From Oscillospiraceae bacterium (GTDB lineage: Bacteria; Bacillota; Clostridia; Oscillospirales; Ruminococcaceae): a stretch of 7,366 bases of DNA. The notes beneath the pieces are model-generated. The model searched no databases. It worked only from the letters and a program-made list of their open reading frames with translations, and was not told the origin of the DNA. Both the position numbers and the translations under genes were made by a program. The stretch's first letter is position 1, and each line of letters starts with the position of its first letter. Location: positions 1 through 7,366 of the forward strand of contig JAHHUC010000081.1 in assembly GCA_020024215.1 (NCBI GenBank), written 5' to 3'. Shown here one piece after another: positions 1 through 5,292 of the stretch.

Positions 1-1
1 A

Positions 2-496
2 TTTATGACTATCGCACTAAGCGCCATTATGCTTTTAGCCTTGGCATCATGCAAAACAGATGAAAAAGAGCAGTCTGAAGCCTTAAATTCTGAAGGTGTG
101 CAGATACCGAACCCTTTTATTGATTGTGAAAATATAGAAGAAGCAGAAAAGATTGCAGGATTTGATATCTCTGTGCCAAAGGACATTGCTGCCGATAGGG
201 GGGACAGAAAAATTCGTGCAGTTGAGAGCGAAATGATAGAAATTATATACACCGATAATGCTGAACAAAAGCTTTCCATAAGAAAGGGAATAGGAGAAAA
301 AGATATAAGCGGAAGCTATGAAGCATATGAAAAAACAGTAGAAGCAGCTGTTGACGGCATAAATGCAGAGCTGAAGGGAAATAATGACAGCTTTTATGTG
401 GCAGTATGGACCTTTGGCGGCTATTCCTTTTCTGTTGCAGATAAAACAGGCCTTACAAAGGAGGAGATGAAGGCTCTGATTGCAGAAATAAAATAA
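2..496 (+). CDS. DUF4367-like lipoprotein, 5' end cut by the window
   Basis: This is a secreted, lipid-anchored protein of unknown function. The first visible ATG is at position 5, but the frame is open to the window edge and the usual basic residues of a signal peptide are missing, so the true start is probably a few codons upstream. Counting from that ATG, a hydrophobic stretch (residues 2-15) leads into a lipobox L-A-S-C with the lipidated Cys at 16. A charged linker follows, then a domain of about 120 residues. That domain matches the extracellular part of the probable anti-sigma protein at 1176-1799: both have a GF(D/E) element, D-I-S-G-x-Y, a Gly-Asn rich turn (LKGN), and a final amphipathic helix ending near the C-terminus. 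I assign it to the DUF4367-like group by that resemblance and have not searched it. It probably takes part in sensing envelope signals with the neighbouring sigma/anti-sigma pair; that role is inferred. It ends 66 bp before the sigma gene. Confidence 0.8.
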   Translation, partial: FMTIALSAIMLLALASCKTDEKEQSEALNSEGVQIPNPFIDCENIEEAEKIAGFDISVPKDIAADRGDRKIRAVESEMIEIIYTDNAEQKLSIRKGIGEKDISGSYEAYEKTVEAAVDGINAELKGNNDSFYVAVWTFGGYSFSVADKTGLTKEEMKALIAEIK

Positions 497-507
497 GCTG
501 TTATAAT
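480..507 (+). promoter_or_regulatory. Candidate promoter for the sigma/anti-sigma genes
   Basis: A perfect TATAAT at 502-507 is preceded by TG one base upstream (499-500), giving a full extended -10 element. A weak -35 (TTGCAG, 480-485) lies 16 bp upstream and overlaps the last codons of the lipoprotein gene. A transcript from here would start near 514, before the sigma gene's ribosome binding site. It looks like a housekeeping (sigma-A type) promoter rather than an ECF autoregulatory one. It could allow the sigma gene to be expressed separately from the lipoprotein. Confidence 0.45.
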
Positions 508-551
508 GGTTTGAGCATATTTGTTTTATTCATCTGCCTTTGGTGAGAAAT

Positions 552-557
552 GAGGTG
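552..557 (+). promoter_or_regulatory. Ribosome binding site that sets a TTG start
   Basis: GAGGTG lies 5 bp before the TTG at 563. The ATG at 550 and the GTG at 555 each run into a stop within four codons, so this site supports the TTG start of the sigma gene. Confidence 0.55.
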
Positions 558-562
558 ACAGA

Positions 563-1183
563 TTGATAAATTCAGCTAAGGATGCAGCATTTTGCTTATA
601 TTTATCCAAATTTATGTCGGTAATAAATGCTGTAATTCTGTTTCTTTCAGATATAAAAAATAAAGAAAACCATAAAAAATATTCAAATGAGAGCAGCTTA
701 TTCAATGCTAAAGAACAGCAGGCAGAGCGTTTGCTCAATGAGTATGGAGATAATATTCTCAGGCTGGCATATACATATCTGCACAACATAAGTGACGCAG
801 AGGATATTTTGCAGGATACATTGATTCAATATATAAGAACAGCTCCAGCCTTTGAAAATTCTTTCCATGAAAAGGCATGGCTTATCAGGGTAGCCGGAAA
901 TTTGAGCAAAAATAAAATCAAATATAACAATATCCGGCTGACAGATGAATTGAAGGATAATTTGGAGGCACAGTGTCAAAAGGATTTGTCCTTTGTGTGG
1001 GAGGCGGTAAAGCAGCTTCCGATAAAATATAGGGAGGCAGTTCATCTTTACTATTATGAGGGCTATTCAACAGCAGAGACAGCCAAAATTCTTGGTCGAA
1101 AAGAGTCTACCATAAGATCAGATTTGAAAAGAGGACGTGAGAAGCTTAAAGAAATTTTGAAGGAGAGATACGATTTTGAGTGA
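563..1183 (+). CDS. ECF-type RNA polymerase sigma-70 factor
   Basis: Extracytoplasmic-function sigma factor that directs RNA polymerase to a dedicated set of promoters, normally held inactive by a membrane anti-sigma factor. Region 2 spans about residues 57-111: LRLAYTYL is followed by D-A-E-D-I-L-Q-D, the typical ECF core-binding helix, and then F-x-x-K-A-W-L-I-R-V-A. Region 4 spans about 144-198: LP-x-K-Y-R-E-A-V, YYYEGYS, and the helix-turn-helix A-E-T-A-K-I-L-G with recognition helix E-S-T-I-R-S-D-L-K-R-G-R. The protein is 206 residues against the usual 160-190. The excess is an N-terminal stretch of about 50 residues with a hydrophobic patch (18-28) that no ECF domain explains. A later ATG at 614 (residue 18) is possible but has no good ribosome binding site. 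The last 8 bp overlap the anti-sigma gene, implying translational coupling. The target promoters cannot be read from the window. Confidence 0.92.
   Translation: MINSAKDAAFCLYLSKFMSVINAVILFLSDIKNKENHKKYSNESSLFNAKEQQAERLLNEYGDNILRLAYTYLHNISDAEDILQDTLIQYIRTAPAFENSFHEKAWLIRVAGNLSKNKIKYNNIRLTDELKDNLEAQCQKDLSFVWEAVKQLPIKYREAVHLYYYEGYSTAETAKILGRKESTIRSDLKRGREKLKEILKERYDFE
1160..1167 (+). promoter_or_regulatory. Ribosome binding site inside the sigma gene for the TTG-started anti-sigma gene
   Basis: AAGGAGAG lies 8 bp before the TTG at 1176, within the last codons of the sigma gene. It supports that overlapping TTG as the start and suggests the two proteins are made in step. Confidence 0.65.
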
Positions 1184-1799
1184 AAAATATAATAAGCTTA
1201 TGGAGAATTTAAAGGTTACGGAGGCTATGCACAAAAGAATTTTGCAGAATATAAAAGAAAAAGAGCGTAAAATTGTTTGTGGCGGAAAATTTTTTAATGC
1301 CAAAACAATATCAGCTGCTGCCTGTGTACTTTTGGTGTTCGGATTGTTTTCTGTGTCTGGTTTTTATACGACCAAACAAGAGGAGCATGAATCGTATTCA
1401 AATCTTTCAAACGGTATTGCAGAAGCCTCTTCAATTTCAGAATTGTCAGAAATTGTGGGATTTGAGGTTGTGGAAATAAAGACACCTCCCTTTGAGGTAA
1501 AGGATGAAAAATATCTGTCCTATTGGGGAAATATGGCAGAAATCAAATATACGGGGGAAACGCAGTATTCTGTTTTTAGGCAGTCCCTTGCATCTGATGA
1601 TATTTCAGGGGATTATGATAATTACGCAGTACAATTAAAGCGCAGCATAAATGGTGCTGATGTTTTATTAAAAGGAAACAGTGAAAACAGCTTTGTGTCT
1701 GCATCTTGGAAAGATAATGATATATTTTTTTATATTCGATTTTCAGAACCGCTGACATTGGAAGTGTACGAACATATTCTTTCTGACATTATAGCATGA
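1176..1799 (+). CDS. Probable membrane anti-sigma factor with DUF4367-like extracellular domain
   Basis: Single-pass membrane protein that probably binds and silences the sigma factor encoded just before it. The cytoplasmic part (residues 1-43) is short, charged and helical, and lacks an obvious zinc-binding H-x3-C-x2-C anti-sigma motif. One membrane helix runs about 44-64 (rich in Ala, Val, Leu, Phe). The extracellular part (about 85-207) matches the lipoprotein at the window's left end: I-S-E-L-S-E-I-V-G-F aligns with I-E-E-A-E-K-I-A-G-F, D-D-I-S-G-D-Y with K-D-I-S-G-S-Y, and LLKGN with ELKGN. The N-in, one-helix layout and the position straight after an ECF sigma gene are the evidence for the anti-sigma role; binding itself is inferred. 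The TTG start is backed by a good ribosome binding site at 1160-1167. The gene ends directly at a strong terminator, so it is the last gene of the operon. Confidence 0.8.
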   Translation: MSEKYNKLMENLKVTEAMHKRILQNIKEKERKIVCGGKFFNAKTISAAACVLLVFGLFSVSGFYTTKQEEHESYSNLSNGIAEASSISELSEIVGFEVVEIKTPPFEVKDEKYLSYWGNMAEIKYTGETQYSVFRQSLASDDISGDYDNYAVQLKRSINGADVLLKGNSENSFVSASWKDNDIFFYIRFSEPLTLEVYEHILSDIIA

Positions 1800-1853
1800 A
1801 AAAAGGAATCTTCTCTGACTTATAAATTGTCAAAGAAGATTCCTTTTTATTTT
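1800..1853. terminator. Bidirectional rho-independent terminator between converging genes
   Basis: Left arm 1800-1819 pairs with right arm 1829-1848 over 20 bp with a single mismatch, around a 9-base loop (1820-1828). On the plus strand the stem runs into TTTTTATTTT (to 1853). On the minus strand it is followed by six T (plus-strand A run 1799-1804). It therefore ends the sigma operon and can also end the blaI-blaR1 transcript coming the other way. Confidence 0.9.
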
Positions 1854-1876
1854 AAAACAATGGGCATTTGTTTTAA
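1852..1876 (-). other. AT-rich hairpin after the blaR1-like gene
   Basis: A 9-bp perfect inverted repeat (1852-1860 with 1868-1876, 7-base loop) lies 10 bp after the blaR1-like stop codon and directly before the bidirectional terminator. It has only one G-C pair, so it would be a weak hairpin. It may protect or help end the minus-strand transcript. Confidence 0.3.
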
Positions 1877-1886
1877 GCAAGAATAT

Positions 1887-3275
1887 TTAAAGAGAGTCTT
1901 TATCTGATAAATGTCTCTCCCAGAAGAAGGGGACAGTGCTCCAATCATATGATTTTAATTCCACCTTATGGCTGAGAGGATCAAAGTTATAATGTTTTTC
2001 TACAAAGAAGCTTTTATTGTGGCCGTTGGCTGTCACCATTCTGACCTTAAAAAAGTCAACTCCGTCATTTTCAAGCTCCTGCTCTGCTGTGCCTGCCACA
2101 AATGGAATGTAGCTGCCGGAATAATCATAAAGATAAATTACATCGGGCTTGCTTTTGGAGCGATAAATGGAGTTGCCCGCATATTTTCTGTCCAGATTGG
2201 CACCTTGAAAATTTTCCTGCGGATTTTTCTTTGTGCGAAGCAATACGCTTTCCAGATATCCTATCTCTGTATCTTCGCCGGAAATTTCACTTACTGTGTC
2301 ATTTGATTTATAATAATTCTGACCATCTATATGAATGACCTGTCTGTATGTCACAGGATCTGTTACCATGCATATGCCTATCAGCAATGACAATACTGCA
2401 GCTCCGGTCAATTCCCAAAATTTAGGCTTCTTCCACATACTTAAATTTTCTATCCTTTCTTTTGTATCGCTCTCACCAAATGCAAGCGGAGCCAGCATTA
2501 TAATTTTACCCGAGGTGAAGTTAAGCAGCGATTGGCAATAGTCGGCGCTTGCCTCTTTTCCAAGCCTTCCTATTACAGCCTCATCACAGCTCATCTCCAT
2601 ATCCTTTTCAAACATTATAAAGGCAATCCAAGCAAGAGGATTAAACCAATGAATTGAAAGTGCAAAAAAGAAGAGGGCTTTGAACAAAGGGTCCAGCCGC
2701 TTGATATGATATTTTTCATGCATAACAATATATTCTTCCTCATGCTTTGAAATAGATGAGGGCAGATATATTTTGCTTTTTATAAGACCTAGTGCAAAGG
2801 GGGATTTTACATAATCGGAAATATATATGTTTTCCCTTAATGGAACAGCTCCGACAATAGATTTTCTAAGCTGAACCAAGGCCGATGCCCCATAGACAAT
2901 CATGCACAAAAAGCCTGCGGCCCATATATATTTTGCGTAGTATAAAATCAGGCTTTCCCTGTTATTCTGCGTGCTTTCCAAAGCGGATTTTTCAATGGAA
3001 AGGGCATCAGAAGCCGAAGAACCGGGATTTGACAAAATTATCCGGCTTTCAACCTGCTTTTGAATTTCGCTGACATCGTTTTTCTGAGGCAGCAGACTTA
3101 AATCGGATTCAAGGGCAAAGGGGCACAGAAGCCTGAAAATAACTGAAAACCACAGAATATATGATATTGCCTTGGGAGATTTTTTTAAAAGTGTGCGGGC
3201 TATAAGCACAATGCATATAACCACAGAGGATACTAAAGACATGCTGATAATCTTACCAAATAAAGCACCGAGCAT
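1887..3275 (-). CDS. BlaR1/MecR1-family M56 membrane metalloprotease, signal transducer
   Basis: Integral membrane zinc protease of peptidase family M56. In the known pairs it senses a cell-wall signal and causes loss of its partner BlaI-type repressor. The sequence shows N-terminal membrane helices (about 9-29 and 36-56), an extracytoplasmic loop, another helix (about 113-135), the S-P-F-A-L-G motif (158-163), the zinc site H-E-K-Y-H (186-190), more hydrophobic segments (about 197-220), and M-E-M-S-C-D-E-A (226-233), which supplies the third metal ligand. A last membrane helix (about 288-306) is followed by an outside domain of about 155 residues. That domain lacks the S-x-x-K and K-T-G motifs of the penicillin-binding sensor of true BlaR1/MecR1, and at 462 residues the protein is shorter than BlaR1 (about 585-600). 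The sensed ligand is therefore unknown. Its ATG follows the repressor stop by 4 bp, and its ribosome binding site (AGGAGGT, 3282-3288) lies within the last repressor codons, so the two are co-translated. Confidence 0.9.
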   Translation of the reverse strand: MLGALFGKIISMSLVSSVVICIVLIARTLLKKSPKAISYILWFSVIFRLLCPFALESDLSLLPQKNDVSEIQKQVESRIILSNPGSSASDALSIEKSALESTQNNRESLILYYAKYIWAAGFLCMIVYGASALVQLRKSIVGAVPLRENIYISDYVKSPFALGLIKSKIYLPSSISKHEEEYIVMHEKYHIKRLDPLFKALFFFALSIHWFNPLAWIAFIMFEKDMEMSCDEAVIGRLGKEASADYCQSLLNFTSGKIIMLAPLAFGESDTKERIENLSMWKKPKFWELTGAAVLSLLIGICMVTDPVTYRQVIHIDGQNYYKSNDTVSEISGEDTEIGYLESVLLRTKKNPQENFQGANLDRKYAGNSIYRSKSKPDVIYLYDYSGSYIPFVAGTAEQELENDGVDFFKVRMVTANGHNKSFFVEKHYNFDPLSHKVELKSYDWSTVPFFWERHLSDKDSL

Positions 3276-3279
3276 AAAA

Positions 3280-3639
3280 TTACCTCCTCATACTGTCGAT
3301 AATAGTCTGAAGCTGGTTGATTTCTTCATCAGAAAGATGCTTTCTTGTTCCAAAGGCAGCCACAAACGCAGGAAGAGAACCGTCAAATGTATCATTTACA
3401 AATTGTTCGCTCTGCATGGCATAAAAATCATTCTTTGAAATAAGAGAAGAAACCACCCCTTTTTCATTGCAGAATATACCTCTGTCGCAAAGCCTTTTCA
3501 ATATGGTATACGATGTGGATTTTTTCCAAGACAGCTCAAGCTCAGCTATTGAAGCAAGCTTGGCAGATGTTATTGGTTCGTTGCACCAGATTATATCTGC
3601 AAATCTGGATTCAATTGGCCCCAGTTTTATTTCACTCAA
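3280..3639 (-). CDS. BlaI/MecI-family transcriptional repressor
   Basis: Dimeric winged-helix repressor of 119 residues, the usual length for BlaI/MecI. The DNA-binding domain covers about residues 6-68: the P-I-E-S-R-F-A-D-I-I-W helix, then a recognition helix in S-W-K-K-S-T-S-Y-T-I-L-K-R-L, then the wing with R-G-I-F. The C-terminal helices (about 70-119, with L-S-D-E-E-I-N-Q-L) form the dimer arm that the partner protease inactivates in known systems. The gene starts at TTG (3637-3639); AAAGGAGGT 6 bp upstream makes the start secure. Two perfect palindromes lie on and just after its own promoter, so it almost certainly represses itself and the blaR1-like gene. No other copy of the operator was seen in the window, so any further targets lie elsewhere. 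Confidence 0.92.
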   Translation of the reverse strand: MSEIKLGPIESRFADIIWCNEPITSAKLASIAELELSWKKSTSYTILKRLCDRGIFCNEKGVVSSLISKNDFYAMQSEQFVNDTFDGSLPAFVAAFGTRKHLSDEEINQLQTIIDSMRR

Positions 3640-3645
3640 AATAGC

Positions 3646-3654
3646 ACCTCCTTT
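3646..3654 (-). promoter_or_regulatory. Ribosome binding site of the TTG-started blaI-like gene
   Basis: On the minus strand this reads AAAGGAGGT, nearly the full anti-16S consensus, 6 bp before the TTG at 3639. No in-frame ATG competes with it. Confidence 0.8.
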
Positions 3655-3655
3655 A

Positions 3656-3672
3656 TTCTACACATTGTAGAA
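3656..3672. promoter_or_regulatory. BlaI-type operator, promoter-distal copy
   Basis: TTCTACA-CAT-TGTAGAA is a perfect 7-3-7 palindrome containing the TACA/TGTA core known for BlaI/MecI operators. It lies about 8 bp after the predicted -10 and covers the early transcribed region, ending just before the ribosome binding site. Its half sites are identical to those of the copy at 3681-3697. Confidence 0.85.
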
Positions 3673-3679
3673 CACCATC

Positions 3680-3708
3680 ATTCTACAAGATGTAGAACGA
3701 AAAGTCAA
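3680..3708 (-). promoter_or_regulatory. Promoter of the blaI-blaR1-like operon
   Basis: On the minus strand, TTGACT (3708-3703) and TAGAAT (3685-3680) are separated by exactly 17 bp, each matching the sigma-A consensus at five of six positions. Transcription would begin near 3673. The overlap with an operator explains repression. Confidence 0.85.
3681..3697. promoter_or_regulatory. BlaI-type operator, copy over the promoter
   Basis: TTCTACA-AGA-TGTAGAA is a perfect 7-3-7 palindrome. It covers the spacer and nearly all of the -10 of the blaI promoter, so a bound repressor would block RNA polymerase directly. Centre-to-centre distance to the other copy is 25 bp. Confidence 0.87.
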
Positions 3709-3936
3709 TAGGTTAAATGGCAGCGGATAAAAAATATTTCTTAATTGTATATGTGAACAATAAACACAATAAAAGCAAGGGAAATTTGGTATTAGCGTCA
3801 TTGCTTTAATCTGTTTATTATGAAACCGCTTTGATATAATCTGCACAAAATATTGCCTTCAGGTAAATCATGCCTTCATATACCAAAATCAGCATATGTT
3901 ACTTAACATAAAAAGGATATATGCAGATAACAACAG
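3709..3936. other. Intergenic region without a gene
   Basis: About 230 bp between the blaI promoter and the macro-domain gene's terminator. It is very AT-rich, and I saw no reading frame with a ribosome binding site or familiar protein features on either strand. The only structured element found is the palindrome at 3895-3910. Confidence 0.6.
3895..3910. repeat. 16-bp palindrome TATGTTA-CT-TAACATA
   Basis: A perfect 7-2-7 inverted repeat in otherwise featureless intergenic DNA. It has the form of a binding site for a dimeric regulator, but no promoter or gene start lies next to it, and it is too AT-rich and lacks a T-run for a terminator. Function unknown. Confidence 0.4.
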
Positions 3937-3967
3937 AAAAGAGGCACTGCTTTTATTGCAGCGCCTC
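3937..3967 (-). terminator. Rho-independent terminator of the macro-domain gene
   Basis: On the minus strand, GAGGCGCTGC (3967-3958) pairs with GCAGTGCCTC (3950-3941) over 10 bp including one G-U wobble, with a 7-base loop and TTTT after it (3940-3937). The stem begins inside the last codons of the gene and the stop codon lies in the loop, so the terminator overlaps the coding end. Confidence 0.85.
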
Positions 3968-4474
3968 GTCAAAATATTTCTTGTCCATATGCTGTTTGAT
4001 ATTTGAATAGAGATTTTCTTCAAATATCACCAGGAAAACCATCATATCATTTTCTGTTAAAAATTCCTCTATGGCAGAGACAGCTACATCAGCAGCCTCT
4101 ATTTTGGGATAGCCGTAAACTCCGGCTGAAATAAGCGGAAAGGCAATGCTTTTAAAATTGTTGATGCCGGCTATTTTAAGCGATTCCTTATAGCAGGAAG
4201 CAAGCTTTTCCCTTTCTCCATTATTTCCGCCTCGATAGACAGGGCCGACTGTGTGTATAACATAAGAAGCATTAAGATTATACCCCTTTGTCATTTTTGC
4301 CTGCCCTGTTTTGCAGCCGTTTAATTTTCTGCATTCCTGCAAAAGATCAGGCCCTGCCTTTCTGTGTATGCATCCATCAACCCCACCGCCTCCTAAAAGG
4401 GAAGAGTTAGCTGCGTTTACTATGGCGTCAACAGAAAGCTCGGTTATATCACCTTTTATTATTTTAATCGGCAA
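3953..4474 (-). CDS. Macro-domain protein, probable ADP-ribose / O-acetyl-ADP-ribose hydrolase (YmdB-like)
   Basis: A stand-alone macro domain of 173 residues, the usual size for the bacterial YmdB-type branch. These proteins bind ADP-ribose and remove acetyl or ADP-ribosyl groups in the cytoplasm. Visible motifs in order: G-D-I-T (8-11), N-A-A-N (20-23), the G-G-G-G-V-D-G loop (28-34), H-T-V-G-P (74-78) and I-S-A-G-V-Y-G-Y-P (115-123). N23 and D33 sit where the catalytic Asn and Asp of YmdB lie, so the enzyme should be active. The start is a TTG at 4472-4474 with AAGGAGT about 9 bp upstream. It follows the Fic gene on the same strand after 140 bp, and no terminator was seen between them, so they may share a transcript. 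The cellular target is not known. Confidence 0.93.
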   Translation of the reverse strand: MPIKIIKGDITELSVDAIVNAANSSLLGGGGVDGCIHRKAGPDLLQECRKLNGCKTGQAKMTKGYNLNASYVIHTVGPVYRGGNNGEREKLASCYKESLKIAGINNFKSIAFPLISAGVYGYPKIEAADVAVSAIEEFLTENDMMVFLVIFEENLYSNIKQHMDKKYFDEALQ

Positions 4475-4614
4475 TTTCTCTTTACTCCTTTCTTCGGCAA
4501 AAAGAATTGTTCATATAAAAAGTGTCTTTTAAGCTTATCTATATGATTTTTCCTATTCTTTTCACCACCTTTTCTTTATTGGCTTTTTTCAGCTTTTTCA
4601 GCAGCTTCTTGCAT

Positions 4615-5262
4615 TTAATTTTTCATGCTCACTCTATCTATTGTTTTAATGCACTTTCTCAAACATTCTTTCAATGGTTCTTTTTCTGCTGTATCATAGA
4701 AATGCAACAAAGCTTCATTGAAGTTAAGTGCATTTGACTTCCCAATAGTTAATACCCCCTGTCCTGCTTCAATCAAAATTTTACTTGAAATAATCGTTGA
4801 AGTCCTCTTGTTTCCGTCCCAAAAAAGCTGTTCTCTTACTGCATAACAAAAATATTCTAATGCCTTTTCTCTTGCGTCTGAAATCGCATTTATATCACTT
4901 AAAATATTTTCTACTTCTTCTTTTTTTGGAATGGGCGGTGTATAATCTGTTCCACTTACTCCAACTGTTCCATTTCCTAATGTTCCCCAATCCAGACTTT
5001 CATTTTTTGAAACTATTTCATTAACTTTGCATATATAATTTAGCGTGATCGGCACATCAATATTTTCAAGCATATACTTCCATGCATCCTTTAAATTAAG
5101 AACTGTTTGAATATCTGAAACCGGAATATTATTAACTATTGCTCCGTCTATAATAGCTTGTGTTTGGGGAAAAGTTACATTAACGCCCTCAATATAAGCT
5201 GTATTAAAAACCAATTCTGTAAATAGCTTTTTTGCTAAAAACACATTTTCTTCTCTGTTCAT
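4615..5262 (-). CDS. Fic-domain protein with N-terminal inhibitory motif and a Gln in place of the catalytic His
   Basis: Fic proteins usually transfer AMP from ATP to a hydroxyl of a target protein. This 215-residue protein has an N-terminal helix with T-A-Y-I-E-G (21-26), matching the (S/T)-x3-E-(G/N) autoinhibitory motif of class II Fic proteins, in which the Glu blocks the ATP pocket. A flap-like segment (about 93-112, ending T-P-P-I-P) precedes the active-site loop. The loop reads Q-L-F-W-D-G-N-K-R-T (145-154), where the family consensus is H-P-F-x-(D/E)-G-N-(G/K)-R. The general-base His is Gln (CAG, 4828-4830) while the anion-binding part D-G-N-K-R is intact. Either AMP transfer is lost or this belongs to a Gln-bearing subfamily with a different activity. 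The ATG (5260-5262) has AAAGGA upstream. An RHH-like reading frame ends 30 bp before it, the layout of an accessory two-gene unit. Confidence 0.88.
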   Translation of the reverse strand: MNREENVFLAKKLFTELVFNTAYIEGVNVTFPQTQAIIDGAIVNNIPVSDIQTVLNLKDAWKYMLENIDVPITLNYICKVNEIVSKNESLDWGTLGNGTVGVSGTDYTPPIPKKEEVENILSDINAISDAREKALEYFCYAVREQLFWDGNKRTSTIISSKILIEAGQGVLTIGKSNALNFNEALLHFYDTAEKEPLKECLRKCIKTIDRVSMKN

Positions 5263-5292
5263 ATCATTTTCCTTTCGATAAAAGTCAGCATA

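Noticed and set aside
1887..3639. A beta-lactam resistance locus
   Set aside because: Only the regulator pair is present. There is no beta-lactamase or penicillin-binding protein gene nearby, and the protease lacks the beta-lactam-binding domain.
3658..3846. A 62-codon minus-strand reading frame upstream of blaI
   Set aside because: It has no ribosome binding site, runs through the blaI promoter and both operators, and reads as an unlikely Cys/Phe-rich protein.
4576..4614. A 12-codon reading frame on the minus strand starting in a TAAATG overlap with the Fic stop codon
   Set aside because: It is very short and low in complexity (Ala, Glu, Lys) with no family resemblance. The TAAATG overlap alone is not enough support, and it may be a remnant of a longer Fic C-terminus.
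4475..4614. A terminator between the fic and macro-domain genes
   Set aside because: Repeated AGCT and A-rich stretches suggest pairing, but I could not form a stable stem followed by a T-run on the minus strand.
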